Below, piece by piece: positions 1-40,599 of a stretch of DNA of 64,000 nucleotides (its first letter is position 1; each line of letters begins with the position of its first letter). The DNA is taken from NCBI GenBank assembly GCA_030549495.1, contig JAUIRK010000818.1, positions 24,677 to 88,676 on the forward strand. Reading direction: 5' to 3'. The translations under genes were made by a program, and so were the position numbers. The notes under the pieces were generated by a model. The model saw nothing but the letters and a program-made list of their open reading frames with translations, ran no database searches and was not told where the DNA came from. Source of the DNA: Nectonema munidae. Taxonomy: Eukaryota > Nematomorpha > Nectonematoida > Nectonematidae.

Positions 1-1404
1 CATACAACTTCATGTTTTGAAGATCAAATAATATGATATTATTCAAATAATAATTTTTACATGTATGTGCCTTTATAATGATAGTTTAATAAACTAAATG
101 TTTACAAAATAAAAATTTAAAAATATTAAATTTACAACATTATAGAGAGTTATAGACGAAAATAAATTGAATCGGGTTTTACGATAAATTTCGATAGATA
201 CATTTCATATGTAAAATAATATTGCATTTGAAATCAGGGGGTGAAGGGCAGCAACCACCTCTAATTTCATTCCAAGGAGCGCAAAATCCCTTTTATGGCA
301 GCTCGCCTATTAATAATTTGTAGCAGCCATAAAGTACCTTAATATTTGAGGTATCTCTTATTTGTTTATTTTATTTTTCAATCAGTCTCGTAGTCTGTTA
401 AAGGGTTTTCGTTCAAGCTCAGTTCGTATAGTTAGTACTGTTCTTAACTCAAAATTTATTGACAAACTTCAGGACTGTTATGGAAAACTCAAACTGGTTT
501 GGAAAGTTCTAGAATTAGACACTGCAACAATAGAATATATGACGTTAAGACTTATTACATAATTTTAAAAATGATTTATGTTTAAATTATTATAAATTGC
601 GCAATTTTAGGCCTTATTTTAATACTTTTTTTTCAATTGACAATCTTTGTAGGTAATTGAGTGAGGAATTATCCTACTCTTTTATTAATATATTAAGTCT
701 CGTTTCAAAGTGAATTAATTTTAGATTTAACGTTATTGGTTAATCATGTCTAAATATTTGAATTACATATGCAGTTAAATAAAAGTTTAATAAATCAATT
801 AAGAAATATTTAGAAATAATATTTCTAACAGATATGCTCATTGAGGTGAAAAAAATTGTAAAAACTGGACACTTTATTTGTGATGTTGTTGACTAGTTTC
901 TGAGTATAAACTTCTTTTTCAAAGCAAATATATATAAATGATAAAATAGAGGAAATAAGTTGTAAAGGGAATTAGGGTGTTGAGGATAACAATCCTCAAA
1001 AATTTGTTATAATTAAGAAATAGTAACAAGTTTTAGGCCATTTTTAGCATTAACTCTGTTTTGTTTTATTCCATGCTACTTAATTAGTATGAAGTCAAAT
1101 TGCGTCATGACTGTTCTTCTAGGATTTTGGTATATCATTATTACTTCAAATTTCCTAGTTTTTCATTCAAACGAGCTTGCTATTAATTAACCTTTGTTAA
1201 TATTTAATTTTTCCGCTTCCTAAAAGTAGTAGTGATTCATTGATTTTTTAATTTTTAAAATATATTAAAAGAATTATGATTTTTTATGACTAAATGAGAC
1301 TATTTTAACCAAATGTTTTCGTTTTTATTTCTCAAATCTATTTTTTACTTTTTAAGACTGTTCAAAAAATATGATTACTTGTTTTTTTATTTTCTTTGAT
1401 TTAG
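1..1404. other. intron of the USP20/33 gene
   Basis: AT-rich sequence with no exon that matches the USP catalytic domain. A 66-codon open stretch at 362-562 does not resemble USP sequence and has no convincing splice context. Inferred to be intron because the next recognisable exon starts at 1405 with a split codon. Confidence 0.6.
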
Positions 1405-4221
1405 GATGCAGTAAGCGTGTAACGAAATACAATTTGATAGCAGTTGTATCGCATATAGGCAGTTCTGTAAACTGTGGACACTACATCACATACGCCTACA
1501 ACGATATATCTGGTAATTGGTATGAATTTGATGATGAAACCGTCACACACGTTTCAGAACAAAAAGTAGCACAATGCCAAGCTTATATTCTTTTTTATAG
1601 GTTAGATCTTGATTTTAATTATAGATTCTTATCTAAAAAGAGATTGAGTGAAATGGCAGATAACAGAGTCCTGCGCCACTCTAATGTTCGCCGTTCACTG
1701 CCAGTTGGCATAATGCGCGTTCTCTTTTATCAGTGAAAAAAATCATTTAGGACAGGAACGCGGGAATTTAAGGATTTATCTTTATATACCTTATTGTATG
1801 CTATAGTAAATAAGATGGTGCATAATCATTGTAGTTCACTATAACTATATGGTTATGTTTGAAGTTTTTCTAAAAGCATTTCTATTACTTTCTTTATGAC
1901 TATTTTTCATTGATTTAATCACTGTTTTCATGTTGAAATTTATTAGGTCTAATATATGTATATTTTATACAGATGTTTTTATTCCTTTAGCATGCTTATG
2001 AATAGGTTTCTAAGAGGAGCGTATAAATCACGGACGATAAATCTGTTCATTGAAAAACTATTTTACGTTAATGATTGTATGAATCAGTTTATCACAGACA
2101 AAACTGATAATAATATTTTAGCCATTTTTTTTTGAAAATATTTAATTAGCGCAAAAATAACCTTCAAATGAACTCAGACTTTTGAGAATTGATTCCCAAT
2201 CGAGGTATCCTTTTTACAAAAGTATTCATTTAATAATTAATAATGATCAATTTTACGGCTAGTGTTACCAGCACCCTGAGGTTTAGCCATTTTTTACCAC
2301 TATGGCATCCAATCTCTCATTATTTTGTGTCTCCATTCATCCCTATTTTGCTCGTCCCCTAATGCTAAATGTATTTTGCTCATGTCTTTTTTGAATATTT
2401 CTATCCATGTCATCTTTGGCCTGCCTTTACTCTTACCTAAAGTTTGATTTTTATAAGCTTCTTTAATTAGATTATCGGAAGGTCTTCTATTTACATGCCC
2501 AAACCACCTTAACCTTTGTATTTCTAATACTTTATTTATTTCATTTACTTGACATAAACTTCTTATCTTTTAAATTAACTTTGCACATGATTCTTAACAT
2601 CCTCATCTCTGTGGTGTTTAGTCTATTTTTCTCAGATTCTTTTAAAGCTCACCTTTGGCCACTATACACTAAACTAGACCTAATGCAACGTTTATAAGGA
2701 AAAAAATTTAATTGATTTAAACTGTTTTAATATATCTCGAAATAATTGAAGATTTATTAGTGCTTTGGAATAGTATTACATTATTTAAACAACTTCTGTT
2801 TATTAAAAAAAGCTGTTAAAATTTATTTTCACTTGAAGTTCATATATTTCAATAATTTTAAAATAATATCTTTATGAGTTATGTCCCGCTCTTAGACGAG
2901 ATCCCCGACTCACTAAATCACTATCTGTAGGATTCTAATACAAAGAATATCTAATTTTGCTCTTTTGTTAACTAAGTTAAGTTGTTTTATGTTTGATGGA
3001 TAAAAGTGCTCACAGTATTTATGATTGACACAACATCTTAATAGATAAATTTATAAATCCGTGTCCTTTTTCTTAATTTTTTGTCTTCTTAGATGAACAG
3101 AGTATAGGTACTTCATCGCGCGATCTTCTGGACAAGATATGTCAATTTATTTCATCCATTTCATAACAAACTTTTACAAATTATAACAATTGCTGTTAGT
3201 ACTATGATGTTTAAAATGTAATAAAGACTACCTTTGTATAAGCATAGCAAACACTCTAATTTACTCTGAAATTATACTATGGCAAAATAATAGCCTTTCT
3301 ATTCTTTTATACAGTTTAAAAATATATTATAAAATGTTAATTAAAGCTTAAAAATTGACAGAATGAAATTATATATAAGTAAACCTTGATTTAAAAATTT
3401 CCAATTTAATTATTTGGAATATAAAGTCAATATTTACTATTTATTCATCTTTTGTTAGTCAACTTTTTAATATTAAACAAATTTTGATTTTATTTGTAAA
3501 TTTGAAATAGTTTATTTTCTATATTTGTAGAAAACATCAAGACCAAGCCTATAAAATAAGGGAACACCTTATGTATACCGAATCGATGGAAAGCAGTACC
3601 AATAATGTCTTGCACACGCCCTTCTACGTTTCTTCTTACTGGCTGCACAAGTTTAAAACTTTTGCTGAACCAGGAGAAATTTCACACTCTCACTTTCTCT
3701 GCAAACACCAAAACTTACTCTTTTCTTCAGATTTAGAGAATAATGCGTCTCTCATATCCGAGTTGTGCGTGGACGTGGGTCTCACCATTTGGCGTTCTTT
3801 ACACGAAAAGTACGCTGGAGATCGCGCGATAAACACCCTGAAAAAATGCACAACATGCATAGAGTCCGTTAAGTGGAGAGAGGAGCAGAGGAGATTTGAG
3901 TTGATGCTGTACATAAATTTTTTGAAGAAGCTAAAGTTCAAATGCCAAAATGAATCATCTTTTCCTCGATGTGAGCGAAAGGTTGCTATGTACGCTGTTT
4001 CTGTTTCCTGGTTCAAGGCATGGGAAGATTTCGTTAAAAATGTGGCGCCAGCTGCTCCCCCACCCATCAACAATGAGAGTATTGTGGAATCCAAACCTGA
4101 TGAAGATTCAAATATACCTCGGCTTAAAAATGGAGCAGATGCTATTTGCTTTTTTAGTGACGAATGGAATTATTTATCAAAAGTTTATTATGGTAAACCT
4201 GAGATTGTTATCATGCAATAA
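1405..4221 (+). CDS. Usp20-33: USP20/USP33-type ubiquitin C-terminal hydrolase, last two coding exons (5'-partial)
   Basis: Deubiquitinase of the USP20/USP33 (VDU) type, which removes ubiquitin from target proteins; only its C-terminal part lies here. Exon 1405-1600 (acceptor TTTGATTTAG, donor AG|GTTAGA) carries the end of the USP catalytic domain, including the histidine box CGHYITYAYN and the following WYEFDDETVT. Exon 3531-4221 (acceptor TATTTGTAG) continues in phase, the split codon giving Arg as in vertebrate USP33 (FYR-K). It encodes two DUSP-like modules, recognised by WLHKFKTFAEPG and by VSWFKAWEDFVKN, and ends in TAA. The alignment to USP33 is collinear across the intron, so no exon is missing between the two. 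The catalytic cysteine and all upstream exons lie before position 1; no convincing further exon was found in 1-1404. The family call is strong from remembered sequence; USP20 versus USP33 is not decided, since invertebrates usually have one co-orthologue. Confidence 0.93.
2250..2700 (-). mobile_element. RTE-like LINE C-terminal fragment
   Basis: On the minus strand, within the USP intron, translation gives the typical tail of RTE-type endonuclease/reverse-transcriptase polyproteins: TTEMRMLRIMCKVNLKDK, then NRRPSDNLIKEAYK, then KGRPKMTWIEIFKKDM and DEWRHKIMRDWMP before a stop near 2287. The upstream part has stops and frame changes, and no RT core is present. A 5'-truncated, dead LINE copy. 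The same family leaves a scrap at 21640-22020. Confidence 0.75.
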
Positions 4222-4273
4222 GCTTAATTTTCAAAAATATTTCTCTAATAATTTGTTATTTTTTTATCCTTTA

Positions 4274-4279
4274 AATAAA
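4274..4279 (+). terminator. polyadenylation signal of the USP20/33 gene
   Basis: AATAAA 53 bases after the TAA stop at 4219-4221, in the right place to end the USP mRNA. Confidence 0.6.
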
Positions 4280-7000
4280 AGTCTAAATTATATTGAAAGA
4301 ATCGTTTATATATAGCCTTTCAGTGTATGTGATAAAGTTGAACCAGATTTCAGAATAAAAGCATAATTTTTCTACTCTAAAAATCAACTTAGATTTAATA
4401 ACTTTTAAATAAACCTGCTGAATTCTTAATTATAATATATCAGTTTATTACAAAATATAATGGCCTTTATGAAATTTCATCATAGTGGACTTTTGAGAAT
4501 ATATACTGATGCTCTAAGAGTTTAAAGATAATTGAATGGTAATAATTAAGGAATATAGTTTCCGCAGAATTTTATGTGTTGATGCAAACTATATATCTTA
4601 GTCACAATATTCGACAGCTTCAAGAGAAACTTTGTATAAGAAATAGCAATAGAAATTCTCAAATTTCAGTAGATATTTTTCATAGGGCTTAAAAAATACT
4701 TTGATAAACTAATACATGGAATTTTTTTGTTATTAACACCTATGAATACTTTTGGAAATTTAGCTTTATATGTATATGTATTTATATATTGTCTGATAAA
4801 ATAAATGTGCACCATAATTGATAGTTACAATGTACTCAAATATTTTATAATTTACAGATCATTAGAAATCTATATTTTAGATGATTTATTTTTAGTTAAA
4901 ATTAAGTGATAAAGTTGATAACTCTAAAATTTAAATATATGGAGAATAGAATAATTATTTGAAATTTATTTAAACTTGATGAGGTAACGTTTAATGCTCT
5001 CTAATACTTCGTTATAATACCACTATGACATAGAGATCATTAAAAAGTTATTTTTTTCCATCTCTTTTAACACACGGACATTTCCCGTTTTTATTTGATA
5101 AAATAAAACACAGAAAAAACTTTATTACGAAAACATCCAAATAAATACATTTCAAAATCTAGCTTTATTGTAATAATGTGGTATTCTAAAATTTTCAAAA
5201 ACAATGATTTTTAAACCATCTTCCTACTATTATTATATCAAATGATAGAGGGACAAAACTATTTTAAAAAGTATTAAATTAAATACATAAGAGGTTGTCT
5301 CACGTCGTCATCCTTTTGGGGCTTCGGAAGAAACTGACTAAAAATTATGCGATATATAATATGAAAATTACTTGAAGGTTTTGTGAATGATATAGGACAA
5401 AGTGAGGGGTTGAGGCGTAACCAATACATTTAGCATCTGCTCCACAACTGAGTAAAGCTGTTTATAGTTGCTTTGTGAAATAGACTAGCTTTGCCATACT
5501 TTTCAAAGTCCAATCATTTGTCCATAGGCAATAAACTATAAGTATTATGAGAACAGATTTATTCCCACATTCCCTTAAGCAGAGGTTAGTTTCAACTTTT
5601 TCAAAAATGTCACGGTATTGCCAACATAAAAATTTGTAGAGGTTTCAAATTTACAGACTATACTTTTCTACTAATCTTATACCAACACTCCAAATCTACA
5701 TTGCAGAGAAAAACTTGTGGGCGGATTAGATTTACACTGCTAACGAAACTATTTTTTTTATCGTATACTCAATGTTTCAACACATGCTATCAAGAGTGAA
5801 AAATGTTTATCTGCACTGTGCCATTGTTTTGTAACCAATGTGGAGCATAAACTAAAGCATTTTAATTTTGGTATGTTTTACAAACCTAGATGTTTTCATT
5901 ATGTTAATTTGAATTGAATGCAAATACTACCAGTCACCTAAAGGTGCTTGAATGATTCCAGGTATTTTTAAAGAATGGTTTACAGTTTTTCCCATCAACC
6001 AAAACTTACCTTCCTTCTAAAAATCATCCTAAAACTGTCCTGTTTTTAGATAAAGGTCAAACTCATCTATCGTTTCTTATTAACTACTGCTGTTAGTAAC
6101 ATCACTGCACTCTTTTTGACTAAAATCATTACCAGTTGAATTCAGCCTTGTGGCCAATGAATAATTTCAGCTCTTAAAAAAGAATATCTGAAGCATCTTG
6201 TACTTGAGTTACATGATTCTGAGCTGCAAGTTCTATCTTTTCATAAACAAGTTACGATGAAAAGCATGTTTTATATGGCTTCATGATCATTGCATAATGT
6301 TTCAAAGAGCACTAATAATAATTGTTGGAATAAAGCTTTGTGACCTATTTTTAGTCAATAAACATATTTTGTTAATTCTAACAAAATTTTAGATTTGACA
6401 CGAAAAAAATAGAGCAAATACTATCTAAACTTGATGCTAATGTCACTTCTCAAGTTACTCTTATGTCTACAATTGAGCTCAGAATCGTAAACAGGTAATG
6501 ATACCTGGGAGAATGCTATATGGATTGCGTGACTGACAATCATAGCTAGTTTTGGAGGGGCGTGTAATATGGATTAACGCATACTTTTTTATTGCTTTTT
6601 TAAAAAAACTAAAAAAGATTTATCAATTGAAAATAATAAGGTTATAAAATATGTATTAGAATATTTGAGAAAATTTTCAAAGAAAAAATATTTTAAAAAA
6701 AACTTAAACATTTAAGTTGATAAATATTATTTTTGTTGTATTTTGTTTCATTTATTTTAAATTATATGTAATTTTTTAAACCTGCTATTCCAGAAATTAA
6801 AGATTCAACCGATTATTTTCCATAATATGTTTGAAAAACGTTGTTATGGTTTAACACTCAAGAGATTGGTTCTATTAAATTGTTATTTACTCAAAAATAT
6901 AAATTTCACAAAAAAATGTGAAACAAATAAGCAAAACGAAAGCATATTTCTTATTTACTGGTAGGTAGGTAAGTAGGTTTGGAGATTTCTAAGCACTTTC
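4280..7000. other. intergenic, no gene recognised
   Basis: AT-rich sequence. Between about 5300 and 6400 the base composition is less biased and hints at decayed coding sequence, possibly on the minus strand, but no open frame or family motif could be recognised. Confidence 0.5.
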
Positions 7001-7129
7001 CAGCTGGACCTGATAACCTTGCAAGTCTGCTGGAATTTAGTATTCAAAGTGTGAGTTTAGTCTTTGTGGGTTTTTCTGAAATAGAAAAGGAAAATTTAGA
7101 AGATTTTCATAGTTTTAAACACTAGACTG

Positions 7130-8790
7130 TTTTGTAGAATGTATGGGTTATTGATGATAATGGCTTATTGTGATTAGATATTTGGAGGAGGATTGAGTGT
7201 TTGGTTTGTAGAGGGTATTGGTTCGATTGAGGTTATGAGAAGAGAGAGATGTTTGATGAATAATGTGTAAGATCATGTAGAGAGGATGGAATATCCTTAA
7301 AAAAGTGGGGGCTTTTTTCAAGGAGTTGGTGTCGGTGAGAATGAAATATTCGACAATAAAGAAGAATATGTATAGGTGTTTCAATGTGCGGGCAGCTAAA
7401 ATGACAGAAAGGGTTTGAGTGAATTTGAATTTGAAGAAGTATGCATAACAAGGGCAATGGGATGAGAGCCAGAGAATAATGTTCCGAGGGAGTGAGTGAA
7501 AGTGTTTGTTTAAAATGAGTTATGATAAGGGCATAGATGTCGGAAGTGATGTAATGGTTGAGTCAATAGATTGTTGCCACTGTAGTAGTGTAGAGTTAGT
7601 TATTGTGTTTGTAAATGTGGAGATGGGTAGAGAAAATAGGTGTAGGATCTGTGAATCGGAGATTCTTGATTTTGCAACGTAATCGAGAAGGTAGTTTTCG
7701 AAACAGCTCGAATGAGCTGGGCACCAAACGATTTTTAATTCAAAGTGATTAGATAGGTGAATAACTTTGCTTGCTAAACTATAAGTTGAGTGTGAGACTT
7801 TGTTTTCAAGTTTTAGGTCATTTATTAAATTTTGCGAGTCTGTAAAAAAAGTGATATATTTGAAGGAGGTAGAAAAAGAAGTTAAGTTATTAAGGAATAT
7901 GTTGCAGGATAGTAATACTGCCTGAATTTCTGTTTCTTGTGCAGTGATTTCTGGATCTAGATTTGTGTGTTGGATAAGGAATGGGTGTTTTGTATTTTGT
8001 AGGAAAAATGCGCATGCATGTGAAGAGCGATGTTGTGATTTGGAACCCTCAGTGAAAATTGAAAGCGAGCTGATAGTATTTTTGTGCGTTGGTGAGCTAT
8101 AGAGTTTAGGGCAAGATATCTATCGTGACAGATGTTAGTGGTGTAAGAAAGAGACGAAGAAGGGTGGATGAGCTCGATTGTGTGATTTAATGGTATCACT
8201 TGATAAGATGTTTTGTTAGGAGCAAACTGAATTAATAAGGAATTGTAGTACTGCAGTGTTTGGGATGTGTGTAGGTTGGTGAAAGGATGTGGTGGGGGTG
8301 TAGAGCAGAAAGTTATTAGGTTATTTTTAAGGAGCGTTTTCTTTAGGTTGAGATGGAGGGGTAGCGTGTTAGTGAATAGAAAGGAGACACAGGCGATGAA
8401 TTTTATTAAAATGAGTAAGGGATGACTGATGTTTCAACTCTGAGCCCCATGAAAGAATTCCATATTTGAGGACAGAAAAAATGAGACTTTTATAACTGAA
8501 CTTTGTGATTTTTGCAGAAAGTCCCCATTTGTAAGAAATTGCGTTTTTAATAGAGGAAAAAATTTTGACTAATTTTTGTGAAGTGCTTTTGAAATTAGTA
8601 GAGAATTTTAAGTTGGGTTGGAAAGTGAGCCCAATATATTTTACTTGGTTCTGTGGATCTAATTAGTTTGTTGTGTTATGTTGCAAGGGTAAAGGTTTAA
8701 TTCTTTTGCGTGTGAAATGAATTAAGTAGCATTTATTAGGGTTAAAGGAAATTTTGCATTGTTGCGCTTTGAATTTAATAAAGTTATTTA
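7130..8790 (-). mobile_element. LINE (non-LTR retrotransposon) with RT tail, RNase H and C-terminal zinc knuckle
   Basis: Reading on the minus strand from about 8790 down to 7130: the end of a reverse transcriptase (NPNKCYLIHFTRKR, QVKYIGLTFQPNLKFS, LKYGILSWGSE), then an RNase H domain with AQETEIQAVLLS, FFTDSQNLINDL and VWCPAHSS followed by LLDYVAKS, then a zinc knuckle HFSCPHIETPIHILLYC with CPH-ETPIH-C spacing. This order is typical of RNase H-bearing LINEs of the I/Jockey group. The 5' part (endonuclease and RT core) is absent, so this is a 5'-truncated copy, and it carries at least one stop and frame changes. Its fairly even composition stands out from the AT-rich flank. Confidence 0.82.
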
Positions 8791-9312
8791 ATAAATCAAT
8801 TTATTTATCAAAAAAAAATTTTTTCTAAAAAATATATTTATTACTGTTTGTATGCATTTTGTATACATATGATTAAAACATCTAGTTTCTTTTTTATAGC
8901 TAACAGGTGTATTCCCCATTTGTTTCTCGCTTCGATTATAAAGTGAATAGCAGGTGGGCTATAAGTGGAGGGGAAATTAGGAATATTCACTTAACTCTCA
9001 GTGCGAAGTTAAACTTACTAAAAGGTGTATACATAATTGAAGGTATATTGATCATTTAGCGCGTATGGATCATTAAAAGTGCATAGATAATTTAGTTAAT
9101 ATCGATCTTTTATCAAATATCCGGTTCCAATTAAATTTTGAATTGGTTTTTTTTATTCATAATGATATAAAAAGTTAATAGTGTACAATCGAAATCCTCT
9201 GTCCAATTAATTTTAAAAGGGATTTGTATCTATAGGGTTATGTATTCACAAATACTTTGTTCAATATCTCTACTTGAATTAAATTTAATGATCCCATGAA
9301 ATTTCTATAAAG

Positions 9313-9459
9313 GGGGCGTGAGTAGGGTTGGTTAGATGCTGGAATCGATAACTCAAGGTCTTGGGTTCGATTCCGCATTAAGCCTGTTTTCCTCATAGTT
9401 CGATACAAGCGGCGCAATTGTGCCTTCTCGATGAAAACACCCCTGGGTACCTCTACCTC
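9313..9459 (+). repeat. tRNA-derived SINE, copy 1
   Basis: Starts GGGGCGTGAGTAGGGTTGG and has a B-box-like GGGTTCGATTCC in its first half, then a body with GATACAAGCGGCGCAATTG and a tail near TCGATGAAAACACCCC. About 147 bp. One of about eight related copies in the window; nearly the same sequence recurs at 23350-23500, and in reverse at 26911-27064. Confidence 0.8.
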
Positions 9460-10016
9460 TCTCTATAAAGTTATATTATATATTAAAATATAAATTATAG
9501 CAGGAAAATTATCTATGGATATCTTTCTAAAATTTTTCGTTCCATGTTAATTTTTAAAATGGATTTTTATCTATTATGGTATAAATCGCATAGAAGTAAA
9601 TATTCACGAGTCTATAAATATTAATTTTTAGTTTTAATTTTTTTTAAAATCTTATTTTTATCTAGTTTTACAATGTATACACATCAATTTTTTTTAAGCA
9701 AGGAGAATGAAACTTAGGAAAAAAGTAAACATGCTAATATTTTTAAATTTTAGAATGGGTAAAATAAATTTTCATTGAGAAATTTACTTTGTGATATTTA
9801 TTTTTTTAATGTTATGTAATACTATACAGAATTTATCAAATTGTTTTATATTGCTACCAGATATAATTTTATAATAAATTTATTCTGAAATTTTGTGTAA
9901 GGTGTATAAAGGTCTAAATTTGATTATCTATAATCAAAGATATTTCGTATCTTGGGAAATATTTTTTTTATATAGTATGTACCAATTTAATTTAAGCCAT
10001 TTCCTTTGCCCCTTTA

Positions 10017-10190
10017 CCAATCACCAGTGGCGTAGCCAGAGAGGGGGCAAGGGGGGCAGTGCCCCCTCCAAATACCTTTTCTGCCCCCCCCCCCCAAATA
10101 ATTTTATTTCCAATATGCTTGCCCCCCTAAATTCCTTGCATGCCCCCCCCCCCCCAACTTCCATTTTTTGGCTACGCCACTGCCAATCAC
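10017..10190. mobile_element. hAT-type MITE with perfect 8-bp target duplication
   Basis: The element itself is 10025-10182 (158 bp). Its ends are perfect 14-bp inverted repeats, CAGTGGCGTAGCCA and TGGCTACGCCACTG. It is flanked on both sides by CCAATCAC (10017-10024 and 10183-10190), an 8-bp target duplication as expected for hAT transposition. The interior is G-rich then C-rich, with long C runs. It codes for nothing: open frames crossing it are composition artefacts. The intact TIRs and duplication suggest a young insertion. Confidence 0.93.
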
Positions 10191-10919
10191 CTACAACAAA
10201 AAAGTTAATATTACTATTATTTATTAAAACTTTAATAATCCTATTATTTAAATAAATCTTTAATTTTAGAAAATTCATTTTCTTTAATCACGACCCATGA
10301 CATAGATTATAAAGTAGAGGGCAATTTATTACTGGTTTCAATTTGCTTTATTCTTTTTACTATAACTATTGAATCATTGATTTTTTTTAAACGCAAATTT
10401 ATGTTTAAACAAAATAAACTGATAATTTTATAAAAAATACATCTGGCGACAATTAGTTAATGAAATTTTAATGCAGTAAAATATAATTTAATCAATTTTG
10501 AGATTAAAATATAAATTTAACTATTAAATTTTCTTAGAATATTTTTGAGTGTATGCTAAACACAATTCTTGTTATTATAAGTTAAATAATTCATGATAGT
10601 AAAGTTATATTAAACTAACAAAAATTTTTAAGAGATTATAAATGCAAGTAAAAATCAAGATTCTCGTATAAAAAAATTATTCAACTTTTAAACAAAATCA
10701 TTTTAAATAAATTTTCGAAAGTGTAAATTGTGTTCTTTATGTTTTGATACAAATTCATTGCCTACTATAGTCAAAATGAAAATAGATAATGGTGTAAAAG
10801 GTGTTTATGTCATAGTAGAAGAACAATTATTAAAATTTAAGGAGGCATTTTGAATTTGATAATTAATAACTATTTCGTTTTTTAAATATAATAAATATTT
10901 TTAAGTGTTTTTAAAATGT

Positions 10920-11047
10920 AAGAAAATATTTTTATAAATGAAATTCCATATGTGCATCCCATTCAGGTTAAGAAACCTCTGATTATATAATAAATTATCA
11001 ACTTTTCACAGGCACATATGAAATTTCATTTATAAAAATATTTTCTT
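10920..11047. repeat. 128-bp near-perfect hairpin (inverted repeat)
   Basis: Left arm 10920-10955 and right arm 11012-11047 are reverse complements over 36 nt with a single mismatch, separated by a 56-nt loop. The arms begin AAGAAAATATTTTTATAAAT. No obvious target duplication was seen. It could be a palindromic MITE or a source of hairpin RNA. Confidence 0.85.
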
Positions 11048-11139
11048 TAAAGTTTAAAAATTTTATGAAATGTATTCAAAAGTTAACAATTTTCTGTAAT
11101 GTTTTTAACACTCAAGTTAAGTGAATGGCAATGACAGTG

Positions 11140-12130
11140 TTTTATTAAAGCTCATTGCTCTATTTTTATGCATTTTTCCATCATATTTGAAGCACCAGCG
11201 TAGGTTTGACATCTACACCTTGAAATAGGCAAATTAAACCGCGTTAACACATCTTTTATAGCACTAAATATTGTATCAGTTTGTATATTATTGACTTCAT
11301 AAAAGCCAACAAAATCTTCGTACACTTTAAAATGGTCTCTATCTATGCATTGTAAACAAAGCGATATTTGTCCTTTATTAATGATGCCTGTAAACTCGTC
11401 AACCACAATAGCGTAAAAATAACTTTTTAAATGTTTTCAATTAGCCCCATTTAATCAATAACTTCATTTAAAAATTTATCGTATATGTATTTTCTACATT
11501 TTATAAAGTTGTCTGATTTCCATCTTTTAGCAACTTCAGGGTCATCCATTCCAAGTAACAATAATAATCTAGTAAAGTTATCATTGCCGTCATCACATTG
11601 AAATGGAATACCTTGGTGAACTAATTCTTTAATATATTGCATTACTTTAATAAAATACTTCCTCTCTTCTTTTCTATTTTTTTCAATGTTTAATCATTGC
11701 ACAAACATCCTTTCCAAGTATTGTTTTTTTCAAATGTCAAAGCTATTTTATGACAATTTGAATTATGATGTTCTCGAAAACTTTCAAATGCTTTTTTCCA
11801 ATTACAAAAACTAGTTGAAATAAATGCTGTTTCTTTATTTGATACAGATTTTAATTTTCCATTCAGCTCTTCATTAGCACAAATATAACACAAAACTGTG
11901 TCATTCTTTGATTGACAATGAAATCACTTGAAAGATTTAAACCATACCGATTGGCAGGAACGATGGTGATTACCAATAAGCTTATTAAGAAAAGAAAAAG
12001 AAACTTATAAAGAAGATTTAGAACTAGAAAGAGTGGTGTGATCATTAATAGAAATCACTGTATCAGAATTGACCTGTGAAGCAATATCTTTTGGGAAAAT
12101 ACTTCCATCATTTCTTTTGTAATTCAACTC
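11140..12130 (-). mobile_element. hAT transposase fossil of the TTF-finger (ZMYM1-like) type
   Basis: Minus-strand fragments in order. A TTF-type zinc-finger region lies around 11690-11893, with CYICANEELNGKLKS, NKETAFISTSFCNWKKAFES and FREHHNSNCHKIA. A middle piece lies at 11451-11642. A catalytic-domain start lies at 11152-11406, with HFKVYEDFVGFYEVN and RFNLPISRCRCQTYAGASNM, the last matching the family pattern 'NLPI..CRGQ.YDGASNM' with an Ala where Asp is usual. The frames are broken and the C-terminal half and both ends are missing. A dead DNA transposon just upstream of the JmjC gene. Confidence 0.82.
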
Positions 12131-12267
12131 TTTTTTTAAAATTCCAATCAAAAATTTAGTTAATTGGTAACACATAAACAATAAGCCTTTAAAATAATTA
12201 AATATAATTTTTAATTAAAATTTTTATAGTTTGGTCAAATCATCTATTTTTTTATTAATACTAAAAA

Positions 12268-40565
<28,298 letters not shown>

Positions 40566-40589
40566 ATTTACTTTTTTTTCTTACAAAGA

Positions 40590-40595
40590 AATAAA
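40590..40595 (+). terminator. polyadenylation signal of the JmjC gene
   Basis: AATAAA 25 bases after the TGA stop at 40563-40565. Confidence 0.6.
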
Positions 40596-40599
40596 TTAT

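Noticed and set aside
362-562. 66-codon open stretch in the USP gene, considered as an upstream exon
   Set aside because: No similarity to the USP catalytic domain and no in-phase donor leading to 1405.
3690-4094. 134-codon antisense open frame
   Set aside because: Shadow of the USP20/33 last exon.
10021-10278. Open frames across the G/C-rich segment on both strands
   Set aside because: They run through the hAT MITE and reflect its C and G runs, not a gene.
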